A stretch of 64,000 nt of DNA from Enterovirga rhinocerotis (GTDB lineage Bacteria; Pseudomonadota; Alphaproteobacteria; Rhizobiales; Beijerinckiaceae). Below are positions 57,954 through 64,000 of the stretch, one piece after another. The notes under the pieces are model-generated. The model saw only the letters and a program-made list of their open reading frames with translations. It ran no database searches and was not told the DNA's origin. A program made the translations under genes and the position numbers. Position 1 is the first letter of the stretch. Each line of letters opens with the position of its first letter. The DNA is taken from positions 124,001 to 188,000 of the forward strand of contig NZ_SNZR01000017.1 in assembly GCF_004363955.1 (NCBI RefSeq), given 5' to 3'.

Positions 57954-59579
57954 TCACCCCTCCACGAACCGGCCCTTGAGCGCGAACAGGCCGCGCGGGC
58001 GCTTCTGGATGAACAGGATGATGGCGACGAGGAGGATGATCTTGCCGAGCACGGCGCCGGCGAAGGGTTCGAGGAGCTTGTTGGCGATGCCGATCGACAT
58101 CGCCCCGACAAGCGTCCCCCAGAGGTTCCCGACGCCGCCGAAGACGACCACGAGGAAGGAATCGATGATGTAGCCCTGGCCGAGATTGGGCGAGACGTTG
58201 TCGATCTGCGAGAGCGCGACGCCCGCGATCCCGGCAATGCCGGAGCCGAGGCCGAAGGTGAGCGCATCCACCCAATCCGTCCGGATACCCATGGCGCCGG
58301 CCATGCGCCGGTTCTGCGTGACGGCGCGGATCTGGAGGCCGAGCGCGGTGCGCTTCAGCGAGACGAGCAGGGCCGCGAAGACGACGAGCGCGAAGACGAT
58401 GATGACGAGCCGGTTCCAGGTCAGCGTCAGGCCGAGGAGATCGAAGGAGCCCGACATCCAGCCGGGATTGCCGACCTCGCGGTTATTGGCGCCGAAGACC
58501 GTGCGGACGGCCTGCTGCAGGATCAGCGAGATGCCCCAGGTCGCGAGCAGCGTCTCGAGCGGGCGGCCATAGAGGAAGCGGATCACCGAGCGCTCGATCA
58601 GGACGCCGACCGCGCCCGCGACGAGGAAGGCCAGCGGCAGGGCGATGAAGAGCGAGGAATCGAACAGCCAGGGCGCGTGGGAGCGGATCACCTCCTGCAC
58701 GACGAAGGTCGTGTAGGCGCCGAGCATGACCATCTCGCCATGGGCCATGTTGATCACGCCCATCACCCCGAAGGTGACGGCGAGGCCGATGGCCGAGAGC
58801 AGCAGGACCGAGCCGAGGCTGATGCCGTAGACGACGTTCTGGACGTTGCGCAGGAGCGCGATGCGGTTCTCGATCGCGGTGATGGCGTCGCCCGCCATCG
58901 CGCGGATGGCAGGCGGCGCATCCGCCGGCAGGTTGCGGAGGACGGCGACGGCCTCCTGGTCGCCCCGCGCGCGCAGAACCGTGATGGCCTCGGCGCGCTG
59001 GTCGGGCGTCGCCTCGGGGCGGGTGAGGAGGATCGCCGCCCTCGCCTCCTGCATCTGGCGCCGGATGGCCGGATCGGTCTCGGCCGCGAGGGCAGCCTCG
59101 AGGGCCGGCAGCGCCGAGGCATCGCGGGACTTGAACACGGCGGCCGCGGCGGCGGCCCGCCTTGCGCGATCGGGCGAGCGGAGCGTCAGGGTCCCCATCG
59201 CCGCCTCGACGGCACGGCGCACGCGATTGTTGAGACGGACCGGCTTGAGATCGGCGCCCTGTACCGCAGCCGGGCTGCCGGTGCCCGCATCGCGGAAGGA
59301 GCCGTCCGGATCGCGGATGAAGACCGCCTTGTCGGCGGCGCGGACCATGAGGCGGCCCTCGCGCACGGCCCCGACGACGTCGGCCGCAAGCGGATGGCCG
59401 CTCGCAGCGACGCCGTCGATCGCCGCCTCGGTCTCGGAGAAGCTGTCCGCCGCGAACCGCGCGAGCGCGTCGGTATAGGCGTCGGCACGGGCGACGGCCG
59501 GCGCGAGAAGCAGGACGCCCAGGACGAAAGCAATGAGAAGCGCAACGGGTCGCACGGGATATTCCGGTCTCGGTACCAC
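57954..59579 (-). CDS. urtB: urea ABC transporter permease UrtB
   Basis: 541-aa permease. As usual for UrtB, a secreted-type N-terminal part (signal ALLIAFVLGVLLLAPAVARA, then ~220 Ala/Arg-rich residues with HEAT-like helical repeats) precedes the LivH-like membrane domain beginning NVVYGISLGSVLLLSAIGLA. Family blocks GVINMAHGEMVMLGAYTTFV and SQIDNVSPNLGQGYIIDSFL follow. The GTG at 59579 is close to GGAGGGC; a GTG at 59556 is the alternative start. Palindromic repeats lie on both sides. Confidence 0.94.
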   Translation of the reverse strand: MVPRPEYPVRPVALLIAFVLGVLLLAPAVARADAYTDALARFAADSFSETEAAIDGVAASGHPLAADVVGAVREGRLMVRAADKAVFIRDPDGSFRDAGTGSPAAVQGADLKPVRLNNRVRRAVEAAMGTLTLRSPDRARRAAAAAAVFKSRDASALPALEAALAAETDPAIRRQMQEARAAILLTRPEATPDQRAEAITVLRARGDQEAVAVLRNLPADAPPAIRAMAGDAITAIENRIALLRNVQNVVYGISLGSVLLLSAIGLAVTFGVMGVINMAHGEMVMLGAYTTFVVQEVIRSHAPWLFDSSLFIALPLAFLVAGAVGVLIERSVIRFLYGRPLETLLATWGISLILQQAVRTVFGANNREVGNPGWMSGSFDLLGLTLTWNRLVIIVFALVVFAALLVSLKRTALGLQIRAVTQNRRMAGAMGIRTDWVDALTFGLGSGIAGIAGVALSQIDNVSPNLGQGYIIDSFLVVVFGGVGNLWGTLVGAMSIGIANKLLEPFAGAVLGKIILLVAIILFIQKRPRGLFALKGRFVEG

Positions 59580-59584
59580 GCCCT

Positions 59585-59683
59585 CCTCATCCTGAGGTGC
59601 TCGCCGCAGCCGGCCCTCGAAGGACGCGAGACCGCTCGGTGCGTGCTTCGAGGGCCGGCTGCGCCGGCCACCTCAGCATGAGG
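59585..59683. repeat. palindromic repeat in the urtA-urtB gap, family D
   Basis: Left arm CCTCATCCTGAGGTG ... GCAGCCGGCCCTCGAAG, right arm CTTCGAGGGCCGGCTGC ... CCACCTCAGCATGAGG. This CCTCATCCTGAGGTG-type palindrome is common in Hyphomicrobiales intergenic DNA. It occupies most of the urtA-urtB gap. Confidence 0.8.
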
Positions 59684-59720
59684 CGATGAGAGGCAGCGAT
59701 CGCCTCGGGTCAGGCGGCGC

Positions 59721-61001
59721 TCAGGCGCCGCCGCACTTGCCGGTCTTGGTGTTGAAGTTGCCGCACTTCTTCTCGACCCAGTCGGCGACGAGGTCCTTCG
59801 AACCATCGAGCTCCTTCGACCAGGCGTCGCCCGCGACGAGACCGTCGGTCTTCCAGACCACGTCGAACTGGCCGTTCTCCTTGATCTCGCCGATGAAGAC
59901 GGGCTTCGTGATGTGGTGGTTCGGCAGCATCTTCGAGACGCCGCCCGTCAGGTTCGGGGCCTCGATGCCCGGCAGCGCGTCGATGACCTTGTCCGGATCG
60001 GTGGTCTTCGCCTTCTCGACCGCCTTGACCCACATGTTGAAGCCGATGACGTGGGCCTCCATCGGATCGTTGGTCACGGCCTTCGGATTCTTCTTGAAGG
60101 CCTGCCACTTCTTGATGAATTCCGCATTGGCGGGCGTGTCGATCGACTGGAAGTAGTTCCAGGCGGCGAGATGGCCGAGGAGCGGCTTCGTGTCGATGCC
60201 CGCGAGCTCCTCCTCGCCGACCGAGAAGGCGACGACCGGGATGTCGGTCGCCTTGATGCCCTGGTTGCCGAGCTCCTTGTAGAAGGGCACGTTGGCGTCG
60301 CCGTTGATGGTCGAGACCACCGCCGTCTTCTTGCCGGATGAGCCGAATTTCTTGATGTCCGAGACGATCGTCTGCCAGTCGGCATGGCCGAACGGCGTGT
60401 AGCTGATCATGATGTCCTCGGACTTGACGCCCTTCGACTTGAGGTACGCCTCGAGGATCTTGTTGGTCGTGCGGGGATAGACGTAGTCGGTGCCGGCCAG
60501 CACCCAGCGCTCCACCTTCTCTTCCTTGGCGAGGTAGTCGACGGCGGGGATCGCCTGCTGGTTCGGCGCGGCGCCGGTATAGAAGACGTTGCGCTCGCTC
60601 TCCTCGCCCTCGTACTGGACGGGATAGAAGAGGATGTTGTTCAGCTCCTTGAAGACCGGGAGCACGGATTTGCGGGACACCGAGGTCCAGCAGCCGAACA
60701 CGGCCGCGACCTTGTTCTGCGCGATCAGCTCGCGGGCCTTCTCGGCGAAGAGCGGCCAGTTCGAGGCCGGATCGACCACGACCGCCTCGAGCTTCTTGCC
60801 GAGGAGCCCGCCCTTCTTATTCTGCTCCTCGATCAGGAAGAGCATCGTATCCTTCAGCGTCGTCTCCGAGATCGCCATCGTGCCCGAGAGCGAATGGAGG
60901 ATGCCGACCTTGATGGTTTTCTGAGCCTGGGCCGCCGCGCCGCCTGCCGTCATGGCCGTGGCGGCGAGCATGCCAAGCGCGACCCGTCTGCTGATATTCA
61001 T
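59721..61001 (-). CDS. urtA: urea ABC transporter substrate-binding protein UrtA
   Basis: 426-aa periplasmic receptor. Signal peptide RRVALGMLAATAMTAGGAAA at the N terminus. TIKVGILHSLSGTMAISETT is the conserved start of the mature binding domain, followed by VFGCWTSVSRKSVLPVFKE, LFYPVQYEGEESERNVFYTG and DGLVAGDAW near the end. These blocks are specific to UrtA/FmdD-type receptors rather than LivK. First gene of the operon, with a sigma-54-type promoter upstream. Confidence 0.96.
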   Translation of the reverse strand: MNISRRVALGMLAATAMTAGGAAAQAQKTIKVGILHSLSGTMAISETTLKDTMLFLIEEQNKKGGLLGKKLEAVVVDPASNWPLFAEKARELIAQNKVAAVFGCWTSVSRKSVLPVFKELNNILFYPVQYEGEESERNVFYTGAAPNQQAIPAVDYLAKEEKVERWVLAGTDYVYPRTTNKILEAYLKSKGVKSEDIMISYTPFGHADWQTIVSDIKKFGSSGKKTAVVSTINGDANVPFYKELGNQGIKATDIPVVAFSVGEEELAGIDTKPLLGHLAAWNYFQSIDTPANAEFIKKWQAFKKNPKAVTNDPMEAHVIGFNMWVKAVEKAKTTDPDKVIDALPGIEAPNLTGGVSKMLPNHHITKPVFIGEIKENGQFDVVWKTDGLVAGDAWSKELDGSKDLVADWVEKKCGNFNTKTGKCGGA

Positions 61002-61339
61002 GCTGCCTCTCCGGGATGCTCGTCGCTGCGGAAATCGAAGGCCGACGCGCAGCGCGGAGAAGCTTGGGCAAGGGGTGTGCCAGTTCGTCCGGACATCTGG
61101 GCCGCCGCAATTCCCCGTAGGATCCCGACCTCTGAGCGCCGGCTGCGACGCGCCCTTGCCGGCCTGCCTGTTCTTTAGGCAAATGCACGATGAAGCGGCG
61201 AGGCCGATCGGCTGCGCGGTGTGTCTCCAGCGTCATCGCGCGGCGCGGTACGCTCCGATACGTTGGACCGGAGCGAAACGAGGCGCGAAATCCGGCGAGC
61301 ATGCTGGCGCTGCGTGCCCTGACGAGGCCTGCTGATCGG
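61002..61339. other. divergent urtA / hydrolase intergenic region
   Basis: 338-bp gap with no supported gene. It holds the sigma-54 promoter for urt and, about 100 bp farther upstream, a possible NtrC half site (ATGCACGATG, 61183-61192). The hydrolase frame is open from 61190, but the lipoprotein signal begins at 61340, so the 5' part is treated as non-coding. Confidence 0.45.
61068..61082 (-). promoter_or_regulatory. sigma-54 (RpoN) promoter of urtABCDE
   Basis: On the minus strand the sequence TGGCACACCCCTTGC matches the sigma-54 -24/-12 consensus TGGCAC-N5-TTGC with correct spacing; only the G after TGGCAC is replaced by A. The -12 GC lies about 67 bp upstream of the urtA ATG, giving a leader of roughly 55 nt. 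This implies nitrogen control through NtrC. Confidence 0.7.
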
Positions 61340-62419
61340 ATGAAACGAGTTGCGTCGATCCTTTTGCTGCTCGTCCTCGCGGCCTGCGGCGCACGGCCGG
61401 GACCCGAGGCGCTGCAGGCGAGCGGCACGGTGCCGGGTGCGAAGCTCGTCACGGTCTACGTCACCACGAGTCGTGGCCATGATCCCGGCAGTCTCGGCTT
61501 CAACAACGACCGCGCGCGCAAGCTGAGCTATGCCGAGTTCACGATCTCGATCCCTCCCGGCCATCAGCCGGGACAGATCGAGTGGCAGGAAGGCCCGGCC
61601 GACCCGGCCCGCTTCTTCACGACCGTGAGTTCGCGCACCCTCGATCGGGCCACCTTCGAGGCACGGCTCGCCGCCCAGCAGAAGAAGGCGGCCGTCTTCG
61701 TCCACGGCTTCAACACGAATTTCCAGGAGGCCGTCTTCCGGCTCGCACAGATGGCGGCGGATAGCGGCATCCAGGCTGTCCCCGTCCTGTACTCCTGGCC
61801 TTCGGCCGGCGCCGTCAGCGCCTATGTGGCGGACCGAGACGCGGTCACGACATCGCGCGACAGCCTGGCGGAAGTGCTGACGATGGTCTCGGCCCGCCGC
61901 GAGGCGCTCGTGCTCGCCCACAGCATGGGAGCCTGGTTGACGATGGAGACGCTCCGCCAGCTCCGTCTGACCGGCAAGAACGCCGTCCTGAACCGCCTTA
62001 AGGTCGCGCTGGCGGCGCCCGACATCGATGTCGACGTCTTCCGTTCGCAACTCGCCACGATCAAGCGGATGCCGCAGACGATGGTCGTCATGGTCTCGCC
62101 GGACGATTCGGCCCTCGCCATTTCGAGCCGCATCGCGGGAAGCCGCACACGCCTCGGCGCGCTCGACATCCGGGACCCGCGGGTCGTCCAGACCGCGATC
62201 GCGGCGAACGTCCAGATCGTCGATATCTCCTCGGTCCAGTCGCTCGACTTCGCAGGCCATAACCGGTTCGTCGAATTCGCGATGATGCATGCGCGCGGGG
62301 GAACCGGCGAAGGAGCCATCGGCGTGCGGAAGGCCGGAGCCTTCGTGTTCAACACGATCGGCGACACCCTCTCGACCCCGTTCAACGTCATCGGCAAGGT
62401 GGTCGGCGGCGAGCATTGA
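61340..62419 (+). CDS. lipoprotein alpha/beta hydrolase (DUF900)
   Basis: 359-aa lipoprotein with lipobox LAAC (C16) after a short hydrophobic signal. Alpha/beta-hydrolase DUF900 domain: VFVHGFNTNFQEAVFRLAQ, nucleophile elbow LAHSMGAWLTMETL (Ser in H-S-M-G), acid VSPDDSALA and histidine SLDFAGHNRF. The ATG at 61340 is chosen because it begins the lipoprotein signal. Substrate unknown. Its stop overlaps the next gene's start (TGATG). Confidence 0.88.
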   Translation: MKRVASILLLLVLAACGARPGPEALQASGTVPGAKLVTVYVTTSRGHDPGSLGFNNDRARKLSYAEFTISIPPGHQPGQIEWQEGPADPARFFTTVSSRTLDRATFEARLAAQQKKAAVFVHGFNTNFQEAVFRLAQMAADSGIQAVPVLYSWPSAGAVSAYVADRDAVTTSRDSLAEVLTMVSARREALVLAHSMGAWLTMETLRQLRLTGKNAVLNRLKVALAAPDIDVDVFRSQLATIKRMPQTMVVMVSPDDSALAISSRIAGSRTRLGALDIRDPRVVQTAIAANVQIVDISSVQSLDFAGHNRFVEFAMMHARGGTGEGAIGVRKAGAFVFNTIGDTLSTPFNVIGKVVGGEH

Positions 62420-63444
62420 TGCCGATGGGCGGGCCGAGTCCGGTGTCCCGGCCCGCTCGATTGCCCTCGGTCGCGCTGTCGCTCGTCGCCCTGATCGGCG
62501 GCGCATGGCTGCTCGGCGCGCTGTTCTTCCAGTTCGACCCGCCGCTCCGAGGGCTGCTCATGGCAGGGGCCGCGGCCGTGGCGATGGCCATCGTCGCCCT
62601 CGCCTGGACCCGGCGCCTCGCGGCCCTCCTCGTCCTCGTGGCCTGCCTCGCCGCGGCCGCGGTCTGGTGGGCCTCGATCCTCCCCTCGAACGATCGCGAC
62701 TGGGCTCCGGATGTCGCCCACGGCGTGACCGGCACGATCGACGGCACATCGGTCGTCCTGCATCACGTCCGCGATTTCGCGTGGCGGACGGAGACCGACG
62801 CCGACATCCGCTGGGTGACGCGCCGCTACGATCTCGACGATCTGCGCAGCGTCGATCTCCTGACCTCGGTCTGGGACAATCCGGCCATCGCCCATACGCT
62901 CCTCAGCTTCGGCTTCGCGGATGGCCGCCACGTCGTCTTCTCGGCGGAGATCCGCCGCAAGCGGCACGAGGCGTTCTCGGCCATCGGCGGCTTCTTCAAG
63001 CGCTTCGAGCTCGTCCTGATCGCGGCGGAAGAGCGGGACATCGTCAGGCTGCGCACGACGATCCGCCGCGAGGACGTGTCGCTGTTCCCGCTCCGCGTCC
63101 CGCCCGACGCCGCGCGGCGGCTGTTCCGATCCTATATCGATCGGGCGAACGAGCTCGCGACACGTCCGGAATTCTATCAGACCGTCACCACGAACTGCAC
63201 GACCGTGGTGGTCCGGCTCGCACAGGAGGCCGGCCGCGGCATCCCGCTCGATTGGCGCATCCTCCTGTCGGGATACCTCCCCGACTACCTGAGCGATCAC
63301 GGCGCGATCGCGAGCGACCGCCCGCTCGACGAGATCAAGGCATCCGCGAAGATCAGCCCGCTCGCCCGCCGCGAGACGGCCGGGGACGATTTCTCTCGGC
63401 TGATCCGCTCGGGCGACCTCTTCGTCACGGCGACGGCTCGCTGA
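62419..63444 (+). CDS. DUF4105 membrane protein (Lnb-like periplasmic domain)
   Basis: 341-aa protein. Three hydrophobic segments in the first ~95 residues (SVALSLVALIGGAWLLGALF and others) are followed by a DUF4105 domain. ADGRHVVFSAEIRRKRHEAF and TVTTNCTTVVVRLAQEAGRG (conserved Asn-Cys) are the family signature; this domain forms the N-terminal catalytic part of the lipoprotein acyltransferase Lnb. It shares the TGATG junction with the lipoprotein hydrolase gene, so the two are translationally coupled. Confidence 0.82.
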   Translation: MPMGGPSPVSRPARLPSVALSLVALIGGAWLLGALFFQFDPPLRGLLMAGAAAVAMAIVALAWTRRLAALLVLVACLAAAAVWWASILPSNDRDWAPDVAHGVTGTIDGTSVVLHHVRDFAWRTETDADIRWVTRRYDLDDLRSVDLLTSVWDNPAIAHTLLSFGFADGRHVVFSAEIRRKRHEAFSAIGGFFKRFELVLIAAEERDIVRLRTTIRREDVSLFPLRVPPDAARRLFRSYIDRANELATRPEFYQTVTTNCTTVVVRLAQEAGRGIPLDWRILLSGYLPDYLSDHGAIASDRPLDEIKASAKISPLARRETAGDDFSRLIRSGDLFVTATAR

Positions 63445-63539
63445 CGCGCTCGGGCAGACGACATCATCCGGAAACTCCGGCGGGGCGATAACATGGCGCG
63501 GCCGCCCAGCGAGGCCGCCTCCACGACGAGGAGTGGTCC

Positions 63540-63941
63540 TTGAGCATCTCGATGGCCGGGCTGCCGGCATTCCTCGTCTATTTCGCGGTCGGAGCAGCGC
63601 TGATCGCGGGATTCGCGGTCGTCTACATGCGCCTCACCGCCCATGACGAGGTCGCGCTCATCCGGTCGGGCAATCTCGCAGCCGCGATCGCGCTCGGCGG
63701 CAACCTCGTCGGCTTCTCGATTCCCGTCGACAAGGCGATCGAGCAGGCGGCCAGCATCCCGGACCTCGTGATCTGGGCCCTCATCGCCATGGCGATCCAG
63801 CTCGCGGCCTACGGGGCGGTGCGCTGGCTCGTTCCCGATCTCTCGCGCAAGATCGAGGAGGACGACATCCCCGCCGCCGCCTTCCTCGCCGTCGTCGCCG
63901 TCCTCTGCGGCACGCTCGCCGCCGCCAGCATGACGGAATAG
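63540..63941 (+). CDS. DUF350 membrane protein
   Basis: 133-aa protein of the DUF350 family with four hydrophobic segments in two similar halves (FLVYFAVGAALIAGFAVVYM; LAAAIALGGNLVGFSIPVDK). The TTG at 63540 has GAGGAG about 7 nt upstream; the ATG at 63552 is the alternative. In other bacteria DUF350 genes sit with DUF1190 and glutathionylspermidine-synthase-like genes, and the next ORF here fits that pattern. Confidence 0.88.
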   Translation: MSISMAGLPAFLVYFAVGAALIAGFAVVYMRLTAHDEVALIRSGNLAAAIALGGNLVGFSIPVDKAIEQAASIPDLVIWALIAMAIQLAAYGAVRWLVPDLSRKIEEDDIPAAAFLAVVAVLCGTLAAASMTE

Positions 63942-63945
63942 GCGG

Positions 63946-64000
63946 ATGAAACGCTCCACCCAGATCGGGCTCGGCGCGGTCGGCATCATCCTCGTCGCGA
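63946..64000 (+). CDS. 5' end of a gene, possibly DUF1190
   Basis: Only 18 codons are visible (MKRSTQIGLGAVGIILVA), the start of a signal or membrane segment, 4 bp after the DUF350 stop. The position and the MKRS start suggest a DUF1190 (YjfM/YgiB-like) protein, but this cannot be shown from so few residues. Confidence 0.45.
   Translation, partial: MKRSTQIGLGAVGIILVA

Noticed and set aside
61190-61339. N-terminal extension of the DUF900 lipoprotein (50 more codons)
   Set aside because: The lipoprotein signal and lipobox begin at 61340; an extension would bury the signal peptide.

Overview
The window looks like chromosomal DNA of a GC-rich alphaproteobacterium, most probably a member of the Hyphomicrobiales (Methylobacteriaceae/Salinarimonadaceae/Bosea-like). 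The clues are the very high GC and strong third-position GC bias, an LDH-type malate dehydrogenase preceding sucCD-sucAB-lpd, an Omp19/AprI-type lipoprotein, a hopanoid-type aminotransferase, an intracellular PHA depolymerase, and dispersed palindromic intergenic repeats of the kind common in these genomes. This placement is inferred from gene content; no rRNA or tRNA was seen. Most genes are ordinary housekeeping genes, with small accessory modules inserted among them.

Layout. 0-6 kb: 3'-truncated acetyl-CoA synthetase (minus), an M20 amidase/carbamoylase overlapping a DUF393 gene, and a LysR gene divergent from an SLC13-like permease. 6-11 kb: sdhC-sdhD-sdhA, then four small genes (two membrane/secreted proteins and a DUF433/DUF5615 toxin-antitoxin-like pair), then sdhB. 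11-16.4 kb: OpgC-like acyltransferase overlapping an SGNH esterase, Omp19-like lipoprotein, ZapE, and an orphan TctC binding protein. 16.4-29.2 kb: TCA block mdh, sucC, sucD, sucA, sucB, lpd, interrupted by two secreted unknown proteins, a VapBC-type pair (between sucC and sucD), a MAPEG protein and an Hsp70-like ATPase.

29.3-41.2 kb: MFS transporter, HpnO-like aminotransferase, a 1001-aa class A penicillin-binding protein with a secreted partner, a GNAT protein, an enoyl-CoA hydratase family protein and a large transglutaminase/DUF2126 protein. 41.4-45 kb: a membrane-stress operon (PspA, YqiJ-like, flotillin). Its first ORF has an in-frame upstream segment resembling the N-terminal half of TnpB without the RuvC nuclease. 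45-52.8 kb: EamA exporter, HypT-like LysR, M29 aminopeptidase, metallo-beta-lactamase-fold hydrolase, glycogen phosphorylase, and a third toxin-antitoxin pair with a perfect inverted-repeat operator. 52.8-61 kb: PHA depolymerase, a GST, and urtABCDE (urea ABC transporter, minus strand). The urt operon has a near-consensus sigma-54 promoter and a palindromic repeat in every one of its four intergenic gaps. 61.3-64 kb: lipoprotein alpha/beta hydrolase, DUF4105 protein, DUF350 protein, and the start of a further gene at the window edge.

The points most worth following up are the TnpB-like segment in front of pspA, toxin-antitoxin modules embedded between subunit genes of two TCA-cycle enzymes, and the repeat-studded urt operon. 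No CRISPR array, prophage, intact insertion sequence, tRNA or rRNA was found.
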